From contig NZ_LWLS01000072.1 in NCBI RefSeq assembly GCF_001905095.1, positions 62,001 through 126,000 on the forward strand: a DNA stretch of 64,000 bases. Reading direction: 5' to 3'. Origin of the DNA: Micromonospora sp. CB01531 (lineage in GTDB: Bacteria > Actinomycetota > Actinomycetes > Mycobacteriales > Micromonosporaceae). The notes below the pieces were generated by a model that was given only the letters and a program-made list of their open reading frames with translations, was not told where the DNA came from and did no database searches. Made by a program: the position numbers and the translations under genes. This document shows positions 42,039 to 51,404 of this stretch, piece by piece (position 1 is the first letter of the stretch; the number at the start of each line of letters is the position of its first letter).

Positions 42039-43091
42039 ATGCCGGAGACGGATGTGGTGGTTGTCGGGGCCGGACAGGCGGGGCTGTCCAGCGCGTACCA
42101 CCTGCGCTCCGCCGGTCTTGACTTCGCCGTCCTGGACGCCGACCCGGCACCGGGCGGGGCCTGGCAGCACCGGTGGCCGACGCTGCGCATGGCGACCGTG
42201 CACGGGATCTTCGACCTGCCCGGCATGCGCTTCACGCCTCCGCCGCCGGACGAACCAGCCGCCGACGCGGTGCCGGCCTACTTCGCCGCCTTTGAGCGGG
42301 AATTCGGCATCGACGTGCAGCGGCCGGTCGCCGTCACGGCCGTCCGGAACGCCCGCGACGGGCGACTCCTCGTCGAATCGGCCAACGGCACCTGGACCAC
42401 CCGGGCACTGATCAACGCCACCGGAACCTGGACCCGGCCGTTCGTGCCGTACTACCGGGGACAGGAAACGTTCCGCGGGCGGCAGCTGCACACCGCGCAC
42501 TACCGGGGGCCGGCGGAATTCGCCGGGAAGCGGGTGGTGGTCGTCGGGGGCGGAGCGTCGGCCGTGCAGCTCCTGGTCGAGATCGCCGACGTCGCGGCGA
42601 CGACGACCTGGGTCACCCGCCGGCCGCCGGTGTTCCGGGACGGGCCGTTCACGCCGGACTACGGACGCGAGGTGGTCGCCAAGGTGGAGGCACGGGTACG
42701 GGCCGGCCTGCCTCCGGGAAGCATCGCCAGCGCGACCGAGCTGTCGTGGACACCGCAGCTGCGCGAAGCCCGGGAACGCGGTCTCCTCCGCCGTCGGCCG
42801 ATGTTCGACCGGATCGTCCCCGGCGGCGTCCAGTGGCGCGACGGCGCGGCGCAGGACGTGGACGTCATCCTCTGGTGCACCGGCTTCCGGCCGGCGCTCG
42901 ACCACCTGGCCCCGCTGCGGCTGCGGGGGCCCCGCGGCGGCATCGTCGTGGACGGCACCCGGGTGGTCGCCGACTCCCGGATCCACCTGGTCGGCTACGG
43001 GCCGTCCGCGAGCACGGTCGGCGCGAACCGCGCCGGGCGGGCAGCGGTCCGCGAGCTGCGCGCGCTGCTGGTGGCGCCCGCCCCGGCCTGA
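42039..43091 (+). CDS. FAD-dependent monooxygenase/oxidoreductase
   Basis: About 350-residue flavoprotein of the group-B (FMO/ArsO-like) type. FAD-binding DVVVVGAGQAGLSSAYHL at the N-terminus, a short substrate region and a second Rossmann NAD(P) motif RVVVVGGGASAVQLLVEIA (about residue 165), then the ATG-like motif ILWCTGFRPALDH and LVGYGPSASTVGANRAGR. Start is uncertain: ATG 42039 gives the usual N-terminus directly before the FAD motif, while GTG 42015 has a better ribosome site (GGGAAGGG). Candidate substrates range from amines to aryl ketones. Confidence 0.88.
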   Translation: MPETDVVVVGAGQAGLSSAYHLRSAGLDFAVLDADPAPGGAWQHRWPTLRMATVHGIFDLPGMRFTPPPPDEPAADAVPAYFAAFEREFGIDVQRPVAVTAVRNARDGRLLVESANGTWTTRALINATGTWTRPFVPYYRGQETFRGRQLHTAHYRGPAEFAGKRVVVVGGGASAVQLLVEIADVAATTTWVTRRPPVFRDGPFTPDYGREVVAKVEARVRAGLPPGSIASATELSWTPQLREARERGLLRRRPMFDRIVPGGVQWRDGAAQDVDVILWCTGFRPALDHLAPLRLRGPRGGIVVDGTRVVADSRIHLVGYGPSASTVGANRAGRAAVRELRALLVAPAPA

Positions 43092-43138
43092 CCGTACGGC
43101 GACGGCGGATCCATCAAGGACACGTGTTCTGGCAGAGC

Positions 43139-43903
43139 TCAGAGCCAGGGTGGTGGGCCCTCGAAGGTGAGGGCGTGCACGTCGAACAGGACCGCCGCCG
43201 CCACGCCCAGCGCCGGCCCGCCCTGGCGGGCCGCCCAGGTGAGGAACGGCCCGGGTTCGGGGCCGGCCACGCCCAAGCCCCTGGTGTACTCAGCGTGCGC
43301 AGCCAGCGAGGCGATACCCCGCTGCAACGGCTCACCGGTGACGTCCACGCCGTGCGTGGGCTGCTCGGCGCCGGCGAAGCAGACGTAGCGCACCCCGCCC
43401 CAGGGCGGCAGCCCCTCACCCACCAGTTCCGGGAAGATCCACCGGTTGCCCGCGTCGCGGGCGGCGTCCAGCGTCGCCAGCCCCACCGCCCGGTGGTCGG
43501 CCTGGTTGGTCATGCCGCCCACCATGCGGATGGTGAAGGCGCCCGCGACGATGACCTCGGGCCGGTGCCGGCGGATCGCCCGCACGATGTCGCGGCGCAG
43601 GTCCGGGCCGTACTCGACGACCCCGTCGCGGTGGTCGAGGAACTCCACGACCTCCACGCCGACTTCCCGGGCCGCGGCGCGCTGCTCCTCATCGCGCAAC
43701 GGCGCGGCCTGGTCCGGGTGCATGGTGTCGATTCCTGCCTCGCCCCGGGTGGCCAGCAGGTAGGTAACGTGCTTGCCCTGTGCGGTCCAGCGGGCGATCG
43801 CCGAGGCCGCGCCGTACTCGATGTCGTCGGGGTGTGCGGCCACCGCGAGGCAGCGCTCCCAGTCCTCTGGCAGTGCCGGTAGAAGACCATCCACGGTCCA
43901 CAC
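43139..43903 (-). CDS. PIG-L/LmbE-family deacetylase
   Basis: 254-residue zinc amidase of the MshB/LmbE fold. The metal motif AAHPDDIEYGAAS (about residue 23) and the second His region TNQADHRAVGLATLDAAR are both present, and LATRGEAG is the conserved TxGE-like loop. Such enzymes remove acetyl groups from GlcNAc-containing small molecules, as in mycothiol synthesis or glycopeptide tailoring. Divergent from the esterase gene, with 75 bp between starts. The specific substrate is not evident. Confidence 0.9.
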   Translation of the reverse strand: MWTVDGLLPALPEDWERCLAVAAHPDDIEYGAASAIARWTAQGKHVTYLLATRGEAGIDTMHPDQAAPLRDEEQRAAAREVGVEVVEFLDHRDGVVEYGPDLRRDIVRAIRRHRPEVIVAGAFTIRMVGGMTNQADHRAVGLATLDAARDAGNRWIFPELVGEGLPPWGGVRYVCFAGAEQPTHGVDVTGEPLQRGIASLAAHAEYTRGLGVAGPEPGPFLTWAARQGGPALGVAAAVLFDVHALTFEGPPPWL

Positions 43904-43946
43904 CGTAGGCGACTCACCGCCGCTCCGTCACCGCCGCGCCGCCACG

Positions 43947-43974
43947 TTGACATCCGTCAAGCAGGCGATAATGA
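43947..43974 (+). promoter_or_regulatory. Promoter with TTGAC palindrome before the esterase gene
   Basis: TTGACATCCGTCAA (43947-43960) is a perfect inverted repeat TTGAC-N4-GTCAA whose left arm is also a consensus -35. TAATGA at 43969-43974 is a possible -10 four bases before the GTG start, so the message would be leaderless. A repressor bound to the palindrome would block the promoter. Confidence 0.5.
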
Positions 43975-43978
43975 GCGG

Positions 43979-44878
43979 GTGGATCCCAGCCGGCTGCACC
44001 CGCAGGCGCGGGCGGCGATGCAAGTCCAGCAGCGTGTCCCGCTCACTCGGTCAACCCTGCCGGCGGCACGGCTCAGCATGGTCCAGGCGACCTCGGCCGA
44101 GGTGGGCGACGCACCGTCGATCCGGTCCGTGGTGACCGTCGACGCCGGCGGCGTGCCCGCCCGTCTCTACCGCGACGGCGATCACGACGCGACGCCGGTG
44201 GTCCTCTATGCGCACGGCGGGGGCTGGGTGATGGGCAGCGTGGACACCCACGACGGGTTGTGCCGGCACGTGGCGGCGGCGTCCGGCTGGGCCGTGCTCT
44301 CCGTGGACTATCGGCTCGCCCCCGAATGTCCGTACCCGGCCGCGGTGGACGACATGGCGCGCGCGCTCACCTGGCTGCGCGGGCCTGGGGCGGCTCGGCA
44401 CGGCCTCGACCCGGGCCGGATAGCGGTGGCCGGTGACTCCGTGGGAGGGCACCTCGCGGCGGTGACCGCCCGGCACGCCCAGGACGCGGGGATCCGTCTC
44501 GCGGGACAGATCCTCATCTGCCCGGTCATCGACCCCGCCGCCGACTACCCGGCCCTCGACGAGTACGGCCTGGACCGGGAGGAGATGCGGTTCTTCTGGG
44601 ACGCGTTCGCCCCACCCGGGGTGGACCGTACCCAGCCGAATCTGAACCCACTGCGGGCCGACCTCACGGGCCTGCCCCCCGCCCTGGTCATCACCGCCGA
44701 ACTCGACCTGTTGTCCGCCGAGGGTGAACGGTACGCGGCCCGGCTGCTGGCGGCCGGCGTTCCCGTCACCGCAACCCGATACCAGGGGCTCATCCACAAC
44801 TTCCCGCGGAAACTGGCCCTGTTCGACGCCGCCCATGTCGCCCTGGCCCAGTTGGCCGCCGTGCTGAACCGTTGGTGA
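43979..44878 (+). CDS. Alpha/beta hydrolase, hormone-sensitive-lipase-type esterase
   Basis: 299-residue esterase of family IV. The oxyanion motif is YAHGGGWVMGS (about residue 80) and the nucleophile elbow VAGDSVGGHLAA (about residue 158). The acid is in ITAELDLLSAEGE and the His in YQGLIHNFPRK. GTG 43979 is the start, with a promoter directly upstream. It hydrolyses short-chain esters in the cytoplasm. Divergent from the PIG-L gene, so the two may be co-regulated. Confidence 0.93.
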   Translation: MDPSRLHPQARAAMQVQQRVPLTRSTLPAARLSMVQATSAEVGDAPSIRSVVTVDAGGVPARLYRDGDHDATPVVLYAHGGGWVMGSVDTHDGLCRHVAAASGWAVLSVDYRLAPECPYPAAVDDMARALTWLRGPGAARHGLDPGRIAVAGDSVGGHLAAVTARHAQDAGIRLAGQILICPVIDPAADYPALDEYGLDREEMRFFWDAFAPPGVDRTQPNLNPLRADLTGLPPALVITAELDLLSAEGERYAARLLAAGVPVTATRYQGLIHNFPRKLALFDAAHVALAQLAAVLNRW

Positions 44879-45054
44879 AACGGTTGGTACCGCTGCTGCG
44901 GGCCAGCACCTTGCGGGCAAGGTCATCGTCCCAGCAGGAGGACTGTTTCGGACAGCCAGCCGCGACTGCACCAGCATGGCCGGCAAGTTTCCAGCGCAGC
45001 GGGCCAACCGGCGTGGCCTGTTTCCAGCGCTTGTGGGTAGCGGTGGCGTGTTCG

Positions 45055-45828
45055 TCAGGCCGCGTCGTGGCGGTGGCCGGCAGCTCGGCCGGTGCGGCGG
45101 GCCCGGCGGCGGGCGTCGCCGCGTTCCAGCCACCACTCGGCGACAAGCAGGTTGACCACCCAGCTCATCCAGACGCTGGCGCCGGCCGCGGCCCGGATCA
45201 TCGCGTCCTGGTCGCCGCCGTAGGTCGTGTCGACGTGGGGCAGCAGCAGGACGATGAAGAGCATCACCCACGCCCGGTTGAGCACGATTGACGTGGTCAG
45301 CGCGAAGCTGCGGATCATCCACCGGCGGTGCTCGACGAACCGGTGTTGCCGCGCCATCCGGTAGCCGGCGACCGAGGTGGCGAGCCAGAGCACTGCCAGC
45401 ATGGTGTTGCCGACCTGTGAGACGAAGCCGGTGCTGCTAAACGGTGCGACGCCCAGGATCGCGATCCCCGCCGGGAAGACCCCACCGAAGAAGTACGCCC
45501 GGCCCATCCAGCGGTGCGCGGCCGGGTAGCGGCGGCGGAACCAGGGCCAGACCTGGAAGCAGCCGGCGAGCAGGGCCACGGAGCCGAACACGATGTGCGC
45601 CACCAGCAGTGGGTAGTACTGCGGGTAGTCCTCCGGGACCGGCAGCCGGGACCGGCTCGGGTCCAGCGTCAGGTACGGCGGCAGCGCGTACGCGACGAAC
45701 GCGACCGCGACCAGCAGCAGCGGTACCGCCCAGCGCAGTTGCCGCCGCACGCGGCGGCGACCGGCCGGGTGCCCGGCCGGTACGCCGGTTACGGGCGGGG
45801 TTGACGAGGTGTCGACGGTCGTTGGCAT
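45055..45828 (-). CDS. DUF2306-family membrane protein
   Basis: 257-residue polytopic protein. After a basic N-terminus come about six spans, with conserved LLVAHIVFGSVALLAGCFQVWPWFRRRYPAAHRWMGRAYFFGG and FVEHRRWMIRSFALT, typical of DUF2306. ATG 45828 follows GGGGAAG. The His and Arg residues beside the spans are characteristic, but no function is known for the family. The 176 bp on its 3' side shows no recognisable gene. Confidence 0.8.
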   Translation of the reverse strand: MPTTVDTSSTPPVTGVPAGHPAGRRRVRRQLRWAVPLLLVAVAFVAYALPPYLTLDPSRSRLPVPEDYPQYYPLLVAHIVFGSVALLAGCFQVWPWFRRRYPAAHRWMGRAYFFGGVFPAGIAILGVAPFSSTGFVSQVGNTMLAVLWLATSVAGYRMARQHRFVEHRRWMIRSFALTTSIVLNRAWVMLFIVLLLPHVDTTYGGDQDAMIRAAAGASVWMSWVVNLLVAEWWLERGDARRRARRTGRAAGHRHDAA

Positions 45829-46087
45829 GTTCGCTTCCCCTGCCTTCTCGCAGCGGCGGGTCTTGACCCAGGGCGTCCGGCGCCACCCACCGAGCCCGGT
45901 CGGCCGGGACCTGCGACCCGCAACCGCCGGTCGTGCCGCTCGTGATGTGGCGCACCGGATGCAACAGACTCTGCGCCGTCCCGGCCGCCGGGTCAGCGGT
46001 GCTGGCTCCCGCATCGCTGGTGGTGCTGGCACCACCCGGGGCGCGCTCGAAAGCTCTGAGCTCTGGCGCTACAGGGGACAGAATGAG

Positions 46088-46122
46088 CCCCTGGCCAGCG
46101 GCTTGGTGACGCCGGCCAGGGG
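46088..46122. terminator. Hairpin downstream of the propeller-phosphoesterase gene
   Basis: CCCCTGGCC (46088-46096) pairs perfectly with GGCCAGGGG (46114-46122). It lies 25 bp beyond the stop codon at 46147 in the minus direction. The remainder of the interval 45829-46146 holds only the promoter side of the DUF2306 gene. Confidence 0.7.
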
Positions 46123-46146
46123 CCCCTTGACGCGATCAGCCTTACC

Positions 46147-48906
46147 TCAGCCGTCGGACTCCGACGACGGGATGTAGGCGCCCGGCACGTCCGCCGGCGC
46201 GAAAATCTTGTCCTCGCCGGGGTAGGGCTTCTTCCAGTCGTGCGCCTGGTACCACGTGAAGTGGTTCATCTGCGCGGGGTTCGCGAAGTCGGGCTTGGCA
46301 TCGGGCCCGGTCAGCCGCTGGTGCGACTTCCACTCGTCCCACTGCGCCGCCACCTGCTGCTTGTCCGCCGGCACGGTCGCCGCCGGCGCGGCCGCGGCGA
46401 GGGGGTTCTGCTGGGCCGGGGTGTCCACGCCGCAGGCAGGCGGGGTCGCCAGACCCGCGGTCAGCGAGGTCCGGTTGGGCACCGCGGTGAACGGCGTGTA
46501 GTCCGCGTTCTGGGTGAACGCCCCCCGCATCGGGCTGGCCGCGCTGTCCTTCTGGTTCATCGGGTGGATCCCGAGGATCTGCTCGATGGTCCGGATCATC
46601 GTGATCTGCGTGTAGTTGTGGCTGTCGACGACGCCGTGCCGGGCCCAGGGGCTGATGATCTGGATCGGGGCACGGTGGCCGTCGACGTGGTCGAGGCCGG
46701 CCTGCGAGTCGTCCTCGACCACGAAGATCGCCGACTCCTTCCAGTACGGGCTGTGCGAGATCCTCTCGACGATCTTGCCGACCGCGAGGTCGTTGTCCGC
46801 GACCTGGGCGGCCGCGTTCGGCGGGCCACCGGTGTGGTCACTGGAGAGCCAGAACATGTTGAGGTTCGCCGGCCCGTTCTTCTCGAAGTCACGCTTCCAG
46901 ATCTCGTACCGGTAGATGTCCGGGACGCCCAGGTCGTACTTCGGGAAGCCGGGCACCGACACGTTGTTGAGGGACGGGATCGGCGAGGAGGAGACCATGC
47001 GGTAGGCGGTGTCCTGCCCGGTCGCGGCCATGTTCCTGGTGTCGCAGTAGAGGTTCTGCCAGCTCGAGCCGGGCGGCTTGGTCAGGAACTGGTGGAACTC
47101 GCCGAAGTTCCGCACGGTCTTCCCGGCCGCCTGCGCGCCGGTCCAGAGGAAGCCGGTCCGCTGGTGGCCGAGAGCGTCGTCCTCCGTGTCGTAGCTGCGG
47201 ATGTACTCACCGGCCGAGGACTCGGTGTACTCCGGGTTGTCGGCCTGCATCAGCCAGTTGTGGCCCTCGGCCGAGTTCGTGCCGACGTCGTACGTGTTGT
47301 CGTACAGCCCGAACTGGCGAGCCATCGCGTGCTGGTTCGGCGTCACGTTCTCGCCGAACTGGGCCAGCGACGGGTCGCCGTTGCCCCGGGGGTCGTCACC
47401 GAAGACCTGGTCGTAGGTTCGGTTCTCCTTGACGATCAGGAAGACGTGCTTGATCGTCGACGGGTCGCCGAGGCGCACCGGGACCGGCACCGGCTTCTTG
47501 TCGCCCTTGCCCTCGGTCAGCGCGACCGAGCCGCCGTGCCAACCGTTCTGGCTGAACACCTTGCCGGTCTCGGACTTGATGACATCGTCGCCGGGCAGCG
47601 TGAACCGCGTCAGGCTCGACGTCGTGTCGTGGGTGCCGTGCCCGGCGTTGTTGGTGGGCCGGCGGGCGTCGATACCACGGGTGTTGGAGACCAGCACGTC
47701 CTTGCCGAAGGCGGTGATCTCCGCGGGGAAGTAGTCCGTCGGGAGCAGGCCGACGTAGCTGACCGGCTCCAGCGGGGTCGTGTACCGGTAGACGGCGACC
47801 GCGTTGGCGCGGCCGAGCGTCACCAGCAGGTGACCGTCATCCGTGAGTGTCACCGCGTTGGGCTCGTAGCCCACGGTCGCTTCCGGCCACGGCTGGGTGG
47901 CGATGGTCTGGACGACCTTGTCGCTCGCGGTGTCGATGACCGACACGTCGTTGGTGGCGGTGTTGGTGACGAACAGCGCCCCGTTCTTGGCATACAGGGC
48001 GGTCGGGTGCAGACCGACGTCGATGCTCGACGGGGCGGCGGCCGGGTTCGCCAGGTCGATGACGCTGACCGTGCCGCTGAGCGTGGCGGCGGTCACCTGG
48101 TCGGCGAGCACCAGCGTGTTGTACGAGTTGATCGTGGGCTCGCCGGGCAACGCCTTGCGCCCGCCCTCGTTGCTGACGTAGAGCTTGCCGGCGACCTCGA
48201 TCATGTCACGCGGGGCGTTGCCCACGGCCCAGCTCTGCTCGATGACCCCGGTTGCCGCGTTGATGGCGACCACGCGGTTCTGGCCGTTGACGGCGGAGTA
48301 CACGGTGGAGCCGTCGGGCGAGAACACCGCCTCGCTCGCCAGCGCGCGTCGGGGTCCGTCCTGCGGGATCCGGATGAACGTCGGGTTGGCGAGGGTGCCG
48401 TCCGGGTTCACGGTGAACTTGCGGTAGCCGTCGGCTTGGCCCAGCCACAGCTGCGATCCGTCGGGGGAGTACGTGGGACCTTCCTGGCCCACGTCGTTGC
48501 CGCTGATCCGCAGATTCGCCGCCGCGTTGTTGCCGACGAGCTGCTGCACCTTCCAGTTCTTCAGGTCCACGATGGCCAGCGCCATCCCGCCGTCGGTGAC
48601 CGCGGCCGCGAGGTGGGTGCCGTCCGGGCTGACCGTGGACGACATGATCTTGCCGTTGTTGATGACGAGGCGCTCGCCGATCGGGTTGATGTACTGGTCG
48701 GCGGATACGACCAGGCCCTGGTCGGTGGTCTGGCCGACCTGGTCGGTGCCGAACCGGTGCGTCTGGGCGAAACCGATGCCGGTGCCGGCGGCGACGACGA
48801 CAGCGGTGGTGCCTGCCGTCACGAGGGGGATCTGGCGGCCGATGCGTCGACCGAGAAGGCCTGAGCCGTCCTTCCCGACACGCCGGCGGCGGCGTGTTAC
48901 CTGCAT
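46147..48906 (-). CDS. YncE-like beta-propeller fused to alkaline-phosphatase-superfamily phosphoesterase
   Basis: 919-residue exported protein. A basic/hydrophobic signal anchor leads to a seven-bladed YVTN/YncE propeller (repeats such as TVSPDGTHLAAAVT, VFSPDGSTVYSA, LFVTNTATNDVSVIDTASD; about residues 60-430). A phosphoesterase domain of the phospholipase-C/acid phosphatase type follows: IKHVFLIVKENRTYDQVFGD, SAEGHNWLMQ, FVVEDDSQAGLDHVDGHRAPIQIISPWA. Metal-binding Glu, Asn and Asp positions are intact. The ATG at 48906 follows GAAGGG, overlapping the stop of the upstream permease gene. This bifunctional layout recurs in actinomycetes; the substrate is not established. Confidence 0.88.
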   Translation of the reverse strand: MQVTRRRRRVGKDGSGLLGRRIGRQIPLVTAGTTAVVVAAGTGIGFAQTHRFGTDQVGQTTDQGLVVSADQYINPIGERLVINNGKIMSSTVSPDGTHLAAAVTDGGMALAIVDLKNWKVQQLVGNNAAANLRISGNDVGQEGPTYSPDGSQLWLGQADGYRKFTVNPDGTLANPTFIRIPQDGPRRALASEAVFSPDGSTVYSAVNGQNRVVAINAATGVIEQSWAVGNAPRDMIEVAGKLYVSNEGGRKALPGEPTINSYNTLVLADQVTAATLSGTVSVIDLANPAAAPSSIDVGLHPTALYAKNGALFVTNTATNDVSVIDTASDKVVQTIATQPWPEATVGYEPNAVTLTDDGHLLVTLGRANAVAVYRYTTPLEPVSYVGLLPTDYFPAEITAFGKDVLVSNTRGIDARRPTNNAGHGTHDTTSSLTRFTLPGDDVIKSETGKVFSQNGWHGGSVALTEGKGDKKPVPVPVRLGDPSTIKHVFLIVKENRTYDQVFGDDPRGNGDPSLAQFGENVTPNQHAMARQFGLYDNTYDVGTNSAEGHNWLMQADNPEYTESSAGEYIRSYDTEDDALGHQRTGFLWTGAQAAGKTVRNFGEFHQFLTKPPGSSWQNLYCDTRNMAATGQDTAYRMVSSSPIPSLNNVSVPGFPKYDLGVPDIYRYEIWKRDFEKNGPANLNMFWLSSDHTGGPPNAAAQVADNDLAVGKIVERISHSPYWKESAIFVVEDDSQAGLDHVDGHRAPIQIISPWARHGVVDSHNYTQITMIRTIEQILGIHPMNQKDSAASPMRGAFTQNADYTPFTAVPNRTSLTAGLATPPACGVDTPAQQNPLAAAAPAATVPADKQQVAAQWDEWKSHQRLTGPDAKPDFANPAQMNHFTWYQAHDWKKPYPGEDKIFAPADVPGAYIPSSESDG

Positions 48907-48910
48907 TGAC

Positions 48911-50266
48911 TTATCCCTTCGTGGTGGGGAGCAGTTCGACATTGCCGTCGAACTGCCAGAGCGGGTTCGGTGCGTCCCCGGTCGGGGTCCGCACCAGGAA
49001 GTAGCCGTTCACTTCCTTCGGTCCGTCGCCGTCGGCCACGAACCGCCCGTCTGCGGTGACGTCTAGCTGGTAGATGGCCGTCCCGGCGGCCTCGACGTCG
49101 GGGAGATGCCAGGAGACGACGCAACGCCAGTCGTTGCCCGGCCCCTGGGCGGCGACCTTGCCACCGCCCTTGTTGCACGTCGCCGTCGCCTTCAGTTGCG
49201 CTTCGGTGACGTCAGGGCGATTGAGCTGCCTGGTCTGCATGCGGTAGAGGTGGGCGAATGCCGTGGCGACCGCGCGCTGCACCTTGTCCTGCTCGATCCC
49301 GGAGCCGGTGGCCGGCGTCGCCGCGGCGACGACCCCTACCGTCGCGGCGAGCAGCCCGACGAGCGGCAGGACGCCGGCGGTGACCGCCCGGCGCCCCGAG
49401 CCGTCGTAGGTTGGATTGGTGAAGTCGCGCCTCAGGAAGAGCAGGTACGCCAGCGCCGTCGCGGTCACGGTCCACACCAGGCTGACCACGATGCCGATCA
49501 GCAGCGGGCCGAGCTGTGCCGGGCTGGTGAACAGACCGTTCTATGCGATGAAGGCATAGCCGGGCAGGGCAAGGCGTACGGCGACGGGCAGCGGCAGCAT
49601 CTGGGCGAGCTGCATCGCGAGCGCGACCAGCGCGGGCAGCAGCAGTCCCATCGGCGAGCGCCCCAGCGTGACGGACCCGAGTAGTCCGATCGCGGCGAGC
49701 GCCAGGGTCGGGGCGAGCACGCAGACCCAGGCGAGCAGCACCTTCCCGGCGGCGTCCGCCGGCGTCAGCAGGTGGCCGTCGAGGCCGACCAGCGCCTCAT
49801 TGCCGACTGCCACGACGCCGCCGGCCGCGCTCGAACCGGCCAGCCCGGCCACGAGCAGCAGGATGACGGTGAGGCTGGACAGTGCCTTCGCGGCGAAGAT
49901 CCGTCGAGGCGACCGGACCGCAACGAGCAGGTGGCGCCAGGTGCCGAGCCGGTCCTCGGAGGCGAACACGTCGCCGGCGACCACCGAGGTCAGCAGCGGA
50001 AGCGCCCAGGTGCCGGCGAAACCGAGCAACACCAGCGGGCCGGCCCACCCGGTGGCGTGCATCCAGCGGCCGAAGAGGGTGTCGACGGGCAGCGAGCTCT
50101 GCTGGCTCACTGCGGCGACGAAGAGCGCCGGCGCGATCCAGCAGGCGAGGAGCAGCAAGCGGATCCGCCATTGCGAGACCAGCTTGACCAGTTCGAAGCG
50201 GTAGCCGCGTGCCACCGAGACGCGGCGGGCCTTGGTGGCTCTGTCTTCGGTGATGGTGGCGGTCAT
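48911..50266 (-). pseudogene. ABC-2 permease with fused lipoprotein-type domain, interrupted by an amber codon
   Basis: A single frame of 452 codons is broken by TAG at 49543-49541. Before it lie 241 residues of ABC-2 permease (DVFASEDRLGTWRHLL coupling region); after it, GLFTSPAQLGPLLIG and two further spans lead into an external domain homologous to the lipoprotein at 5245-5697 (AFAHLY, CNKGGGK, WRC, APNPLWQFDG). Alignment with the paralogous permease places a Trp there (FEAWHGLLTA versus FIA-stop-NGLFTS), so one G-to-A change (TGG to TAG) explains it. A GTG at 49489 could restart translation of the C-terminal part. Pseudogene, error or readthrough cannot be told apart here. Confidence 0.85.
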
Positions 50267-51205
50267 CGGCCGGCCTCCTGCTGCTCGGTGAGGGCGAGGA
50301 ACGCGGCCTCGAGCGGCGACAACACGGGTGCGAGCTCGCGCACCGCGATGCCTGCCTGCACGAGCCGTACCACCAGTTCGTCGAGTGCGGGCACCAGCGC
50401 GCGGACGACGAGCATCTCGGCGTCCGGCCGCGCCACGGCGTCGTCGTCAACGCGGATTCCGGCCGTGTCGTCGGCCAGCCGCCGGGCTGCCTCCGGATCC
50501 GAGGTGCGCAACCGGTAGCTGAGTTCACGGTTTTCGGCGGCCAGCTTGCCGAGTGGGCCGGAGAAGACGACCCGTCCCGTGGCGAGGATGGTGACCTCGG
50601 AGCACAGCGCCTCGACGTCGTCCATGCGGTGGCTCGAAAGTACGACGCTGGTTTCCGCCCCCGGCGAGGCGGGTGAGGACACCGTGTACGTGCTTCTTAC
50701 CGGCCGGATCGAGGCCGTTGGACGGTTCGTCGAGAACGAGCAGCCGGGGCTTGGTGAGCAGCGCGGCGGCGAGCCCGAGCCGCTGACGCATGCCGAGGGA
50801 GAAGCTGCTCGCCCGGTCGTCGGCGACATCGGTGAGCCCGACCTGGTCGAGCACGTCGTCGATCACCGTCGTCCGCGTGTCCTGGCCGCGCAGGACGGCC
50901 AGGGCGGCGAGGTTCTGCCTGGCGGTGAGCGAGGGGTAGAGGCCGGGACCGTCCACGAAGCCGGCGACACCGTCGGGAGCGGCCAGCGCCCGGGCGATCG
51001 GCGTACCCAGGATCTCGAGGCGGCCGCTGTCGGCGACGGCCAGGCCCAGCAGGAGACCGAGCAATGTGGTCTTGCCGGCGCCGTTCGGCCCGACCAGGCC
51101 GTGGATCTGCCCCTGCGCCACATCCAGATCGATGCCGTCGAGCGCCACGACATCGCCGAAACACTTGGTGATCCCTCGAGCCCGGATTGCGAGGAGTGCG
51201 TCCAC
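50263..51205 (-). pseudogene. ABC transporter ATP-binding protein with a one-base frameshift
   Basis: From GTG 51205 the frame has Walker A GPNGAGKTTLLGLL, signature SLGMRQRLGLAAALL and Walker B LLVLDEPSNGLDPAG, then goes out of frame after VLTRLAG. The other frame continues AETSVVLSSHRMDDVEALCSEVT (switch His) and a C-terminal domain ending at 50263, four bases into the permease start. Removing one C from the C5 run at 50658-50662 (plus strand) joins them. It is paralogous to the ATPase at 6554. Together with 48911-50266 this is a second copy of the exporter, damaged in both genes as read. Confidence 0.85.
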
Positions 51206-51223
51206 GAGCCCCTTCTTTCGTAG

Positions 51224-51240
51224 CCCTAAGCAACCTAGGG
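51224..51240. promoter_or_regulatory. Palindrome upstream of the second ABC operon
   Basis: CCCTAAGCAACCTAGGG, symmetric at six of eight pairs, lies 19 bp before the ATPase start. It is a candidate operator; no TTCAT direct repeat occurs here, so this module is not under the same control as the first. Confidence 0.4.
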
Positions 51241-51364
51241 ATCGCACCCAACCCAGGCATCGACAGCTCGTTAAACGTTCATGGAACGGGAGGCGATGGA
51301 CATCCGTTGCCGCCGATGCCCGCCGTCGGCCGTCGATATTCGGCGGCACCTCGTCGCCGTACGC

Positions 51365-51397
51365 GGAAGGGCCCCTTGTCTGGCAAGGAGCCCTTCC
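51365..51397 (-). terminator. Terminator of the EF-Tu gene
   Basis: 14-bp stem with one mismatch, GGAAGGGCCCCTTG (51365-51378) with CAAGGAGCCCTTCC (51384-51397), five-base loop, directly after the stop of the elongation-factor gene. Confidence 0.85.
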
Positions 51398-51404
51398 ACG
51401 TACC

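Noticed and set aside
44879..45054. Possible gene fragment downstream of the esterase with two similar CGCTGGAAAC stretches
   Set aside because: Short imperfect direct repeat only; no frame with recognisable protein sequence.
46240..48864. Very long open frame opposite the propeller-phosphoesterase gene
   Set aside because: Mirror frame of GC-rich coding DNA, Arg/Val/Asp-rich and lacking any motif; the minus-strand protein has full domain structure.
51270..51290. Single TTCATG upstream of the second ABC operon as a TTCAT-regulon site
   Set aside because: Only one half-site; no second copy at 11 bp.
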